Positions 51,252 through 60,356 of a DNA stretch of 64,000 bases are shown piece after piece. Source of the DNA: a bacterium (GTDB lineage: Bacteria; Krumholzibacteriota; Krumholzibacteriia; LZORAL124-64-63); assembly GCA_016719645.1 (NCBI GenBank), contig JADJYS010000009.1:62001-126000 (forward strand), given 5' to 3'. The position numbers and the translations under genes were made by a program. The stretch's first letter is position 1. The number at the start of each line of letters is the position of its first letter. The notes below the pieces were generated by a model. That model searched no databases. It was not told the DNA's origin and saw only the letters and a program-made list of their open reading frames with translations.

Positions 51252-52196
51252 TCAGAGGGGCTTCACCGGGATGCAGACCTCGAACACGAGGCGGCCGGTC
51301 GCGGGGTCGGGCTCGCCGTAGCAGAGCTCGAGGCAGGGCCGCTCGTCGCACTGCCAGCCGCTGCCGGGCAGCCAGCGGGCGAAGATGTCCGTCCAGGCCG
51401 GGCCGAAATCGGCGACGGTGCCGTCGACCCGCAGGACGGCGTAGCGCCCGCCCGGCAGCACGGAGGTGTTGACCTCGCCGTCGGGCTCGAAGCCGGCGGG
51501 CAGCGGGACGCAGGCGTCGTAGCGGCAGCGGTCCGGCGGCGTCACCTCGGGGCTGTCGTGGCAGATGCTGACGGTGGGCTCGCCCGGCCGCAGCAGCCCG
51601 CGCGGCCCGGCCCACCGGCACATCCGCTCCCACAGCGCCTGCTCCATGGTGCCGTAGCGGCCGGTCGCCCGCAGGTAGGCCACGCGCTGCCGGGGGAGAT
51701 CCTTGATCGTCACGTCCATCGTCGGGCTCCTTGGTTCGGGTTCGGGGAACACGAACCCAGGATGCGCCGCCGCGGGCGGCGCCGCTTGGCCGTCCTTGCG
51801 GTCGGCTTGACCGTGGTTGCGCAGTTCGGCGCGGGTCCGGCGGCGCCAGGCGCTCGGCGGCTCGCCGAAGCGCTGGCGGAACTCCCGCGAGAAGACGGCG
51901 TGGCTGGAGAAGCCGCAGGCCAGCGCGACGCCGAGCACGGAGGTGTCCGGGTTGTGGGTCAGGGCGTTCGCGGCCGCCTCCAGGCGCAGGCGCTTCACGC
52001 AGGCGCCCAGGGTCTCGCCGGTCAGGGCGGTGAAGATCCGGTGGAAGTGGAAGGGCGAGAAGCAGGCCACCGCGGCGAGCGCCTCGAGGTCGAGGCGCCC
52101 GTCGAGGTGGCCGGCGATGTGGTCGTGGACCGCGTTGATGCGCCGCTCGTACTCGCGCCGCGACGCCGACGTGATCCGGTCCTGCGGTTCCGACAT
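51252..52196 (-). CDS. AraC-family regulator with GyrI-like effector domain
   Basis: A 314-residue regulator. Two AraC helix-turn-helices occupy residues 17-120 (FSPFHFHRIFTALTGETLG; ALACGFSSHAVFSREFRQRFG). An Ala/Pro-rich linker leads to a GyrI/Rob-type small-molecule domain at about 160-314 (VAYLRATGRYG; YDACVPLPAG; VFEVCIPVKPL). The layout is that of multidrug or stress regulators that bind hydrophobic ligands. No efflux gene is adjacent, so the target is unknown. Confidence 0.92.
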   Translation of the reverse strand: MSEPQDRITSASRREYERRINAVHDHIAGHLDGRLDLEALAAVACFSPFHFHRIFTALTGETLGACVKRLRLEAAANALTHNPDTSVLGVALACGFSSHAVFSREFRQRFGEPPSAWRRRTRAELRNHGQADRKDGQAAPPAAAHPGFVFPEPEPRSPTMDVTIKDLPRQRVAYLRATGRYGTMEQALWERMCRWAGPRGLLRPGEPTVSICHDSPEVTPPDRCRYDACVPLPAGFEPDGEVNTSVLPGGRYAVLRVDGTVADFGPAWTDIFARWLPGSGWQCDERPCLELCYGEPDPATGRLVFEVCIPVKPL

Positions 52197-52305
52197 GGCG
52201 CCTCCCGGGCGGTGACCGGCGCAGGATAACCCGCCGGCCCCGGGACCGGAAACGAAAAGCGGGACCTCCGGGGAGGTCCCGCCGTCGCGAGCCGCGCGGG
52301 GCCCG

Positions 52306-53700
52306 CTACTTCAGGCGCTTGCGCACCGGGTCCTCGCCGTAGCCGAGGGCGGCCCAGTCCAGCCGGCCCCCCTCGCCGTGGCAGTCCAGGCACTGCAGGG
52401 CATGTTCCGCGGGGCGCACGCCGTGATAGAGGCCCATGTAGCGCTTCACGTCGACCCAGTCGTAGGCGAAGTCCTCGCGCCCGTACGCCTCGTGACCGCC
52501 CTCGCGCACGGCCTTGTCGATGTCGCCGTCGGCGAAGAACTCCTCGACCGCGATGGGCAGGAGCCAGCGCTCGTCGGCCAGCACCGGCAGGCGCCCGCGG
52601 TGCAGCTTGAAGGGGTAGATCCTGGCGCCGCGGTCCTTGCGCGAGCCCTGCGGCAGCATGATCCCCACCGTGCCGTCCTTCTCGACGCGGACCGGCTCGC
52701 CGAGCGGCTGCAGGCGGGACTCGCCGTTCCACCAGGCGTAGGCGGGCACGACGTCCTTCTCCAGCGTGATGGTGGCGGAGAACTTGTTCGCCTCCTCGTG
52801 CCGCTGGGGCGTCGACCAGTCGCGGTTCATGTCCGTGGCGTCGGTGCGGGCGAAGGTCGGGATGTGGCAGGTCTCGCAGGCGACGCGGCGGGCGTGGGCG
52901 TCCAGCACCGCCTCGGCGTGCGGGGCCGCCTCGTGGCACTCGGTGCACGCCAGCCGCGGGCCGGCAACATCGGTGCCGGACAAGTCGGCGCCGCGGCCGC
53001 GCAGGCGGTGGTCGGCGCCGGTGTGGCAGTCGGTGCAGGCCATGTCCTGGCCGTCGGCGCCCATGTGGACGTCGTAGTCGCGGTCGCAGGTCGCCAGCGC
53101 GTACTCGATGTCGCCGCGCTTGTAGTTCTGGCCGCCGCCGGCGCCGGCGTGGCAGCGCAGGCACATCTCGCGCTTGGGCAGGGAGATCCGCTTGGACACC
53201 GAGTCGAGGCCCGGCTGGTTGCGCCAGAGGATCGGCTTCCAGACGGGCTCGCCGGCCTCGTTCTGGTACAGGTCGCGCCGGTAGCCCGAGGCGTGGCAGA
53301 TCAGGCAGTCGATGTTCTCGAGCTGCTCGCGGCTCAGCACGGGCTCGGGCCGCTTGCCCAGGCCGGCGTGGCACTTCGAGCAGCCCTGGGCCAGCACCGC
53401 GCCGTCGCTGTTGGTGACGTTGCCGATCCAGTTGGCGCCGGGGCTGGTGCAGAAATCGTTCATGGTGTTCAGCTTGCCGAACCGGCGGCCCCCGCCGTTG
53501 ACGAGGTCCGGCGTCTCGCCGAGCCACTGGTAGTGCTGGGAGTGGAAGAAGGACTCGGCCTCCTCCTGGTGGCACCCCAGGCAGGTGGCGGTGCCCTCGT
53601 AGTGCTCGAAGTACTCCTGGTGCGTGGAGGCCGGCGGGTCGCCGGCCCGCGAGGGGCCGGCGACCGCCAGGACCGCCAGGAGGATGATCGCGTGCTTCAT
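52306..53700 (-). CDS. Octaheme cytochrome c
   Basis: A 464-residue secreted cytochrome with eight CxxCH motifs: CLGCH, CSKCH, CLICH, CLRCH, CTDCH, CTECH, CETCH and CLDCH. The signal peptide ends PSRAG. There is no membrane anchor. A 140-residue stretch between hemes 7 and 8 lacks hemes and may form a catalytic or docking part. The family resembles periplasmic octaheme oxidoreductases, but I cannot assign nitrite, tetrathionate or hydroxylamine activity. ATG 53700 is preferred to 53721 because GGGAGG then serves as ribosome site. It is third in the operon with a monoheme cytochrome and a DUF3373 porin. Confidence 0.88.
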   Translation of the reverse strand: MKHAIILLAVLAVAGPSRAGDPPASTHQEYFEHYEGTATCLGCHQEEAESFFHSQHYQWLGETPDLVNGGGRRFGKLNTMNDFCTSPGANWIGNVTNSDGAVLAQGCSKCHAGLGKRPEPVLSREQLENIDCLICHASGYRRDLYQNEAGEPVWKPILWRNQPGLDSVSKRISLPKREMCLRCHAGAGGGQNYKRGDIEYALATCDRDYDVHMGADGQDMACTDCHTGADHRLRGRGADLSGTDVAGPRLACTECHEAAPHAEAVLDAHARRVACETCHIPTFARTDATDMNRDWSTPQRHEEANKFSATITLEKDVVPAYAWWNGESRLQPLGEPVRVEKDGTVGIMLPQGSRKDRGARIYPFKLHRGRLPVLADERWLLPIAVEEFFADGDIDKAVREGGHEAYGREDFAYDWVDVKRYMGLYHGVRPAEHALQCLDCHGEGGRLDWAALGYGEDPVRKRLK

Positions 53701-53736
53701 CGCGCCTCCCGAGTTCATCACGTCCGGTCGCGCCCG

Positions 53737-55395
53737 CTAGAAGCGGGCCGTCATGCTCAGGGCCATCTTCGTGGCGTTCTTGTAGGCCGGGAAGCCCAGC
53801 ATCTGCTGCTGGTCCAGGTCCTTCGGCGCGCCCAGGTGCCAGCCCGAGCCGCTGTAGTCGTACTGGTAGTCCATGAAGTCCAGCTTGGCGACGAGCTTCG
53901 GCGTGATGCGGTGGGTCACGTACAGCTCCCACACCTCGCCGCGGGTCGCGGTCTTCGGGGCGAAGACGTCGTCGGCGCCCTGCGAGAAGTTGAACCAGTA
54001 CTGGCTGCCCTGGTTGAACTCGACGCCGACCTTGGTCTTCTCGTCGGCGAAGCCGTAGCGGGCGCCGGCGTAGAACATGGTGCCGTCGCGCTCCTGCGGC
54101 ACGTCGAACGGGTCGCAGAACAGGCCGCCGAAGGGCGTGGTGACGGCGTCGGGGTGCGACTTCATGTAGCTGTAGCTGGCGAAGAAGTCGAAGCCCCGCC
54201 ACTGCTGCATGGCCATGAGGCTGGCCAGGTCGATGTCGCCCAGGTTGGCCGACGGGCTGTAGCGCATGACGATGCCCGCGGGCACGGCCATGCCGGTCAG
54301 CGGGTTGACCGGCATCACGACCAGGCCGTTGAAGCCGTCGGTGACGTCGAAGGCGCGGGCCACGGTGCCCTGCACGTAGCTGTCGCCCTTGTCGTAGAGG
54401 TCCCAGTTCACGCCGAAGAAGTGCACGTCCTTCATGCGGTCGGCGGGCGACTTCAGGTTCTCGGCGCTGCCGAAGCCCGACTCGTAGCCCAGGCCGTAGC
54501 ACAGGCGCACGTGCGAGTAGTCGGCCAGGCTGTAGCCGGCGGTGATGCCGTCGAACTGGAAGTCGATCAGCGTGCCCAGCGGCGTGCCGGCGCGCAGCTC
54601 GTCGTCGCGCAGGTGCAGCGGCGGGCCGCCGGTGCTCGGGCGCCGGCCGATGCTCAGGTAGAGCGACGTGTCGGCGATGTTGTTCCAGTTGAAGTAGGCC
54701 CGCTCGACCCGCAGCAGGTCGCTGTTGGGGACGCGCGTCGTGGCGCCGTCGATGTTCATGCTCGAGGCGGCGCCGTTGAAGACCTGCACGCCGGAGCTGT
54801 CGCCCCAGGGCTTGTACATCGACAGGCGGCCGGCGAAGCTGACGTCGTCGCCCATCTTGGCCTGCATGTTCAGGCGCAGGCGCGTCGTGTAGAAGATGTC
54901 GTTCTTCCAGTCGTAGCTCCCCACCGGCACGTCCGGGTCCTGCATGAGCAGGCCCATGATCTGCTGGAACATGACGGGGTTCGACGCGAACTGGGCGTAG
55001 GCGCCCTGCAGGTCGGAGAACTGCAGGTTGTCCAGGAACATGTGGTACATGCCGTAGTTGGCGGGATCGCCGACGAAGGCGTCGATGTCCGCGACCGAGG
55101 TCGGCATCGGGTTGGCGAAGCCGGGGTTCATGTAGAACATCGTGTTCACGAAGTTCTTCTGGAACTCCATGCCGTCGTAGTAGGCGGCCACCTCGGCGTC
55201 GAGGTTGTGGACCTCGAAGCGCAGGTCGCCGGTGAAGTCGACGCGGTCGGTGGCGGCGCGGACCTCGAGCGGGCGCAGGCGCTTCTCGAGCTCCTTGAGG
55301 CGCTTCTCCAGGGCGGCCACGTCGTCGTCGGCCGCGGCGGCGACGCCCGCGGCGGCGACGGCGGCCATGATGACCAGAGCCAGGATCTTCTTCAT
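53737..55395 (-). CDS. DUF3373-type outer-membrane porin
   Basis: A 552-residue protein: signal peptide (1-22), a short coiled coil (VAALEKRLKELEKRLRPLE, about residues 26-44) and a beta-barrel ending in MTARF. The size and the coiled-coil-plus-barrel layout match the DUF3373 family, which is often encoded with multiheme cytochromes. A signature-like WKNDIFYTTRLRLNMQAK and IGRRPSTGGPP occur. It lies between the two cytochrome genes (36 and 28 bases apart), so it may let electrons or substrate cross the outer membrane next to the octaheme protein. Confidence 0.82.
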   Translation of the reverse strand: MKKILALVIMAAVAAAGVAAAADDDVAALEKRLKELEKRLRPLEVRAATDRVDFTGDLRFEVHNLDAEVAAYYDGMEFQKNFVNTMFYMNPGFANPMPTSVADIDAFVGDPANYGMYHMFLDNLQFSDLQGAYAQFASNPVMFQQIMGLLMQDPDVPVGSYDWKNDIFYTTRLRLNMQAKMGDDVSFAGRLSMYKPWGDSSGVQVFNGAASSMNIDGATTRVPNSDLLRVERAYFNWNNIADTSLYLSIGRRPSTGGPPLHLRDDELRAGTPLGTLIDFQFDGITAGYSLADYSHVRLCYGLGYESGFGSAENLKSPADRMKDVHFFGVNWDLYDKGDSYVQGTVARAFDVTDGFNGLVVMPVNPLTGMAVPAGIVMRYSPSANLGDIDLASLMAMQQWRGFDFFASYSYMKSHPDAVTTPFGGLFCDPFDVPQERDGTMFYAGARYGFADEKTKVGVEFNQGSQYWFNFSQGADDVFAPKTATRGEVWELYVTHRITPKLVAKLDFMDYQYDYSGSGWHLGAPKDLDQQQMLGFPAYKNATKMALSMTARF

Positions 55396-55423
55396 CGTTC
55401 GTCCCCCTCGGGTTGGGTGCGGC

Positions 55424-55786
55424 CTAGCCGCAGGTCATGGGATGCTCGGAGTCGGCGGCGCCCTCGAGGCAGAAGGCGCGGATGGCTTCGAGCATCTCCG
55501 GGGTGATGGCGTCCAGGACCTTGGTCGTGTCCGACTCGGACACGGTCAGGCCCTTGTGGGTGGTCGCGTAGTCCTCGGCGAAGAACTTCGTCCACTGCTC
55601 CTGGATCAGGAACATCGGCGCGTATTCGCCGGCCGGCGCCTCGGCGCCGTGGCAGCCCTTGCAGACTTCCTTGAACAGCTTCTTGCCGTCGAGCTTCTTG
55701 CCGCCGCCCTCGTCGCCGGCCAGGGCCGACGCGGCGAGCAGCAGCGCCAGGGACACCAGCCCCAGCACGTTCAGGGTCTTGCGCAT
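55424..55786 (-). CDS. Small monoheme cytochrome c
   Basis: A 120-residue exported cytochrome c: signal peptide 1-23 (ending ASALAG), the heme site CKGCH at about residues 42-46, a possible Met ligand in YAPMFL, and two extra cysteines near the C-terminus (AFCLEG, MTCG) that may form a disulfide. GAAGGAGACC precedes ATG 55786. It is first in the operon with the DUF3373 porin and octaheme cytochrome and is probably their electron carrier. Confidence 0.85.
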   Translation of the reverse strand: MRKTLNVLGLVSLALLLAASALAGDEGGGKKLDGKKLFKEVCKGCHGAEAPAGEYAPMFLIQEQWTKFFAEDYATTHKGLTVSESDTTKVLDAITPEMLEAIRAFCLEGAADSEHPMTCG

Positions 55787-55865
55787 GATGGTCTCCTTCG
55801 CGCGGTGTCGGGGCGGGAACGGGTGGCGGTGGGGTGCCCCGCTGATGTGAATATTCCAACACCCT

Positions 55866-55894
55866 AGATAAAAGGGCCACGGTTTCGAAGTCAA
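55866..55894 (-). promoter_or_regulatory. Promoter of the cytochrome-porin operon
   Basis: On the minus strand TTGACT (55894-55889), 17 bases, TTATCT (55871-55866). Upstream, 55895-55935 is strongly AT-rich and contains a loose inverted repeat around CATATG (55912-55932). The 308-bp gap 55787-56094 also contains an 11-G run at 55948-55958 and the leader of the M6 protease gene; I see no further gene in it. Confidence 0.7.
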
Positions 55895-56094
55895 TAAAAT
55901 TCGCAATTCATACCATTAACATATGATATGGTTCTGGCTTGCCCGGCGGGGGGGGGGGCCAAGCACCTCAAGCATCAGCCCAGGGACAATTTCGAAGCCA
56001 TAACCAGAGGATGACGGGTTGGTCGAGATGGACTTATCATGATGCATCAAGCGAATCCGCCCCGCCCGGTCGCTCCCGGTGCAAGGAGTCTCCG

Positions 56095-58473
56095 ATGAGG
56101 TCGCCCCTGATGTCGTTGTGCTGCGCGGTGTTCCTTTCGGTCGCCTCCGCCGTGGCCGCCGGGGCGCCGGCGTGGAGCCAGCTCCGCGCCGTGGCCGCCG
56201 ATCCCGCGCTGCTGGCCCGCCTGGGGGCTGCCGCCACCGCCCGCGCCGCCGGGGACGCCCGGCCGGAGGCCGAGCTCTACCGCGAGTCCCGCGATGCCCG
56301 CAAGTCGGGCGGCGGCGCCCGGACGACCGGCACCGGCTCCTGCCTGGTCGTGCTCGTCCAGTGGAGCGACCACCCCGCCGACACGGGAGCCCACCCCGCC
56401 GCGGCCTACCAGCAGATGCTGTTCAGCACCGGCTCCCATCCGACCGGCAGCCTGCACGAGTACTACCTGGAGAACAGCCACGGCCTCTACGGGGTGCAGG
56501 GGCAGGTCGCGGGCTGGCACACGGCGGCGGCGCCGTACGCGAACATCGACCCGACCAACTACCTCGAGGTGCGCTCGATGATCGCGGCGGTGATGACCCA
56601 GCTCGACCCGGTCATCGACTACGCGCTCTACGACAACGACGGGCCGGACGGGGTGCCGCACTCGTACGACGACGACGGCCTGGTCGACGCCTTCTTCTTC
56701 GTGCACGCCGGCCCGGGCCGCGAGCAGACCGGCGACGACGACGACATCTGGTCGCACGCCTGGTCGTTCAGCACGCCCCTGGCGACGGCCGACGGCGTGG
56801 CGCTGAAGCGCTACACCGTGGAGCCGGAGGAATCGGCGGACGGCGAGCAGATCACCATGGGCGTGTTCGCCCACGAGTACGGGCACGTGCTGGGGCTGCC
56901 CGACCTCTACGACAGCGACTACAGCACCAGCGGCGTCGGCGAGTGGTGCCTGATGGGCAGCGGCTCCTGGGGCCGGCGTGCGGGCGACGCGCCCGGGAGC
57001 AGCCCCACGCACCTGTCCGCCTGGTGCAAGGCCCAGCTGGGCTGGGTCGATCCCGTGGCGGTCGTCGCCGCCCTGCCCGGCGCCGTCGTGCCGCCGGCCG
57101 AGATCGAACCGGCCGCCTACCGCGTCTTCCGCGGCGGCGTCGCGACCGGCGACGAGTACTTCCTGGTCGAGAACCGCCAGCCCCTGGGCTTCGACGCCGC
57201 GCTCACCCGGCGGCAGGTGGACTTCGGCCTGGACGGGGCCGCCGGCCTGGTCGTCTACCACGTCGACGAGGCGGTGACCGACAACGCCGACGAGAAGCGC
57301 CGCCTGGTGGACGTGGTCGAGGCGAGCCCCTGGTTCCGCGCGCCGGGCGACTGGTTCGAGCACCTCGACGGCCCCCGCGACTACGCCCTGCAGCTGCGGC
57401 TGGACAGCTACAACCGCGGCGACGACGGCGACGCCTGGCCGGGCTGGTCGGCCGTGAACGTCGACACCACGGACTGGGGCGGCCCGCGGGACCGCGACCG
57501 CTTCGCCGACGACACGATCCCGCCGGCGTCGGACAACGCCTGCGACCCGACCGGGGTCGTCCTGGACAACATCGCGCTGGTGGGCCAGGACGTGACGCTC
57601 GACTTCTCGCTGGCGGCGAAGCGGGTGCCCCGGGCCGAGGCCGGCAAATCGCTGTCCTGGAACTTCGAGGCCGGCACCGACGGCTGGCTGTTCTGCCGCA
57701 GCTACGTCCACCGCGACGGGGCCATGGCGGGCTCCTGCTCGGGCGACGGCGGGCTCTGGTTCGGCGTCGACGACCCCGAGTTCGAGTGCGGCCCCGGCTA
57801 CGGCAACGGGTGGTCCGACTTCACCTGGACGACGGCGGGCATCGCGCCCGGGGCCGCGATCACGCTGCGGCACCGCTACGACATCGAGCCCGACTACGAC
57901 TTCGCCTACGTCGAGGGCCGCTGCGCCGGCGACCCGGACTCGCCGTGGGTGGAGATCGCCGCCCTGACCGGCGCGAGCTCCTGCGTCACCGACACCTGGG
58001 AGATCCCGTCGTCGCTGATCGGCGCCTGCGACAACGCCTATGGCTTCGCGGTGCTGGACCTGCGGCTGCGGCTGGCCACCGACGGCGGCTGGTCCGCCGA
58101 GGACGGCAACTTCTGCGGCTTCGGCTGGTGGGTGGACGAGGTGAGCCTCGACGGCGAGTACGCGACCGCGGCCGGGGAGACGCCGGGCGCCGGGTTGGCC
58201 GCGCGCCTGCTGCCGGCCTCGCCGAACCCGTTCAACCCCGCGACCGTGCTGAAGTACTGCGTGCCGGCCGGCGCCCGCGAGGTCCGCCTGTCCGTCTTCG
58301 ACCAGCGCGGGCGCCAGGTGCGCGACCTGGCGCCGGCGACCGCGGCGGGGTGGCACGAGGGCGTCTGGGACGGGCGCGACGATGCGGGGCGCGCGCAGCC
58401 CAGCGGCGTCTACTTCGTGAAGTTCGCGGCGGACGCGGCGGCGTTCGTGGAGAAGCTGGCGCTGCTGAAGTGA
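56095..58473 (+). CDS. Secreted M6-family metalloprotease with FlgD-like C-terminus
   Basis: A 792-residue exported protease. A signal peptide (1-22) precedes a propeptide and the catalytic domain with the zinc site HEYGHVLGLPDLYD (residues 260-273), typical of M6 immune-inhibitor-A-like enzymes. A beta-rich middle region follows. The last 80 residues form an Ig-like FlgD-type domain starting ASPNPFNPATVLKYCV and ending GVYFVKFAA, a common C-terminal module of secreted proteins in FCB-group bacteria. ATG 56095 follows AAGGAG and starts the signal peptide. Confidence 0.93.
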   Translation: MRSPLMSLCCAVFLSVASAVAAGAPAWSQLRAVAADPALLARLGAAATARAAGDARPEAELYRESRDARKSGGGARTTGTGSCLVVLVQWSDHPADTGAHPAAAYQQMLFSTGSHPTGSLHEYYLENSHGLYGVQGQVAGWHTAAAPYANIDPTNYLEVRSMIAAVMTQLDPVIDYALYDNDGPDGVPHSYDDDGLVDAFFFVHAGPGREQTGDDDDIWSHAWSFSTPLATADGVALKRYTVEPEESADGEQITMGVFAHEYGHVLGLPDLYDSDYSTSGVGEWCLMGSGSWGRRAGDAPGSSPTHLSAWCKAQLGWVDPVAVVAALPGAVVPPAEIEPAAYRVFRGGVATGDEYFLVENRQPLGFDAALTRRQVDFGLDGAAGLVVYHVDEAVTDNADEKRRLVDVVEASPWFRAPGDWFEHLDGPRDYALQLRLDSYNRGDDGDAWPGWSAVNVDTTDWGGPRDRDRFADDTIPPASDNACDPTGVVLDNIALVGQDVTLDFSLAAKRVPRAEAGKSLSWNFEAGTDGWLFCRSYVHRDGAMAGSCSGDGGLWFGVDDPEFECGPGYGNGWSDFTWTTAGIAPGAAITLRHRYDIEPDYDFAYVEGRCAGDPDSPWVEIAALTGASSCVTDTWEIPSSLIGACDNAYGFAVLDLRLRLATDGGWSAEDGNFCGFGWWVDEVSLDGEYATAAGETPGAGLAARLLPASPNPFNPATVLKYCVPAGAREVRLSVFDQRGRQVRDLAPATAAGWHEGVWDGRDDAGRAQPSGVYFVKFAADAAAFVEKLALLK

Positions 58474-58499
58474 CGCCGCAACGGGAAGAGGAACGATCG

Positions 58500-58841
58500 A
58501 TGTCCAGGAGCGTGATCTTCATCGCCGGCGACGCGCTGGGCCGCGGCGACGACGAACTGGGCGCGGCGCTGCTGCTGTCCGCCCTCAAGAACCTGCCCAA
58601 GGCGGCGGGCGACCCGCCGTCCCACCTGCTGTTCATGAACGCCGGCGTGAAGCTGTGCTGCGAGGGATCGGCGGCCCTGGCCGACCTGCGGTCGCTCCAG
58701 GACGCCGGCGTGGAGCTGCTCTGCTGCGGCACCTGCCTCGACTGGTTCGAACTGAGGGAGAAGCTGGCCGTCGGCCGGGCCTCGAACATGGTCGAGATCC
58801 TCGGCGTGCAGAACGCGGCCGCGCGGGTGATCCGCCTCTAG
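58500..58841 (+). CDS. DsrE/YedF-like sulfur-transfer protein
   Basis: A 113-residue cytoplasmic protein with the DsrE-like fold pattern: SVIFIAGDALGRGDDELGAA at the start, HLLFMNAGVKLCCEGS, and the C-terminal GVELLCCGTCLDWFELREKL. The last matches the C-terminal domain of YedF, a protein associated with selenium or sulfur transfer. The TusA-like N-terminal half of YedF is absent, so this is the single-domain form. The double cysteines are candidate sulfur carriers. GGGAAGAGGA precedes the ATG, 26 bases after the protease stop. Confidence 0.86.
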   Translation: MSRSVIFIAGDALGRGDDELGAALLLSALKNLPKAAGDPPSHLLFMNAGVKLCCEGSAALADLRSLQDAGVELLCCGTCLDWFELREKLAVGRASNMVEILGVQNAAARVIRL

Positions 58842-58854
58842 CGCCCCGCGCGGC

Positions 58855-60342
58855 CTACTCGGGCAGCACGACGATGTCGTGCGTGTCCGTCGACGTGCCG
58901 GTTCCGGCGGTGACCCGCGCCGACACGGTGATCGTCGTGGTGTCGGCGACCGCGGGCGCGGTCCACGCGGACGTCCACGTCGCGAGCCCGCTCGCCGCCT
59001 GCCAGCCCGCTCCCGCCTCCACCTCGACCAGGGACAGCGGATCGCCGCAGGTGCCGGCGACGGCCGTGCCCGTGATCGCCGTGGCGTCGCCGGACGTCAC
59101 GGTGTCCGGCGCGGCGATCGTCACGCCCAGCGCCTCGGGCGGCAGCCACTGGAAGCCGCCGCTCACGGGGTCGGCGGTCACCCAGTCGTTGCGGTACTGG
59201 GCCCAGATCGTCTTGGCCGGATCGCCCGCGCAGGCGCTGTGGGCGAAGGTCGTCTGCGCGGCGTAGGGCTGCCAGGACGTGACGCCCAGTTCGGGGAGCG
59301 ACTCGGCGAAGCGCATGTGGGTCGCGCTGACGTCGGCCGCGAGGGGGACCAGCAGGGCGCTGGTGGCCGCCGCGCCCCCGTTGACCGTCAGCGTCAGGGG
59401 CTGCAGGTCGTCGGGCACCGCGGCGATGCTGTCGACCACCGTGAAGCCGAAGTCGCAGGCGAATTCCCCGTAGATCATCTGCGCGTCGAGCTGATCGCCC
59501 AGGAGGTGGTCGGCGTGCGTGTGGTCGCCGGGCAGCCAGGCCGCCACCTGCAGCGAGGCGCGGTCGGGGGCGAAACGCATCTGGGTCACGCCGGGGCCGA
59601 TGACCCGCAGCGCCGGGGTGCGGTCGGCCAGCGTGGCCGGGTTGCCCTCGAGCTTGAGGTCGGGGGCGAAGCGGACCTTGATCGAATCGTGGAACACGGG
59701 CGAAGCGATGCCGGCCGTGTAGACGCGCACGTAGAGGTGCTTCCAGTCGCCGCCGGCGGCGGGTCCGAGGTCCCAGGGCAGGCCGGCCGCGCCCTCTTCA
59801 TCGAAGACGACGGTGGCGGCGGTGGCGAAGCTGCGCAGGGAGTCGACGGCGGCGCTGTCGCCCAGCGCGACCTCGATCGTCAGGGCGAGGTGGCGCGTGG
59901 CGGTCGTGGTGGTGTCGGCCAGGACCAGGCGGGGCGGCGCGGCGATGCGGGCGGCCGCCACGCCCGAGATGAGCGTGCTGTTGCCGTACGCGTCGGTGGC
60001 GCGGACCTTGTAGTAGTTGGGCAGGTTCGGCGCGAAATTGCGGTCGAGGTACAGGATCGTCGGGTGCTCGACGGATCCGATGACGTTGTAGGGCCCGTCC
60101 TCGTCGCCGGAGCGGAGGATCTCGTAGCCCATCACGCCGGGCAGGTCGAGGGCGGTCCAGGTGACGGCGACGCCGCCGGTCAGGAAGTTCGCCTCGACGT
60201 TGAACGGGTCGCCGTGCGTCCCGTCGGGATCCAGCGGGTTGTCGAAGCCCGGCGGGTCGGGGACCTGGGTGCAGCCCAGGGCCAGGCCGGCCGCGACCAG
60301 CAGGGCGATCAGCGGGAGGCGCGGGCGCAGGCGGTCGGTCAT
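58855..60342 (-). CDS. Secreted lipoprotein with fibronectin-III-like domain
   Basis: A 495-residue lipoprotein: signal peptide ending LALGC (C24 lipidated), then PDPPGFDNPLDPDG, a linker seen in similar surface lipoproteins. An FN3-like module follows at about 45-125 (VAVTWTALDLPGVMGYEILR; YYKVRATDAYGNSTL). The remainder is beta-rich without a recognised family; a C-terminal Ig-like module starts near LGVTIAAPDTVTSGD. AAAGGACC precedes ATG 60342. It is 14 bases downstream of the PEGA gene on the same strand. Function unknown, presumably surface binding. Confidence 0.78.
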   Translation of the reverse strand: MTDRLRPRLPLIALLVAAGLALGCTQVPDPPGFDNPLDPDGTHGDPFNVEANFLTGGVAVTWTALDLPGVMGYEILRSGDEDGPYNVIGSVEHPTILYLDRNFAPNLPNYYKVRATDAYGNSTLISGVAAARIAAPPRLVLADTTTTATRHLALTIEVALGDSAAVDSLRSFATAATVVFDEEGAAGLPWDLGPAAGGDWKHLYVRVYTAGIASPVFHDSIKVRFAPDLKLEGNPATLADRTPALRVIGPGVTQMRFAPDRASLQVAAWLPGDHTHADHLLGDQLDAQMIYGEFACDFGFTVVDSIAAVPDDLQPLTLTVNGGAAATSALLVPLAADVSATHMRFAESLPELGVTSWQPYAAQTTFAHSACAGDPAKTIWAQYRNDWVTADPVSGGFQWLPPEALGVTIAAPDTVTSGDATAITGTAVAGTCGDPLSLVEVEAGAGWQAASGLATWTSAWTAPAVADTTTITVSARVTAGTGTSTDTHDIVVLPE

Positions 60343-60356
60343 CGTCGGTCCTTTCG

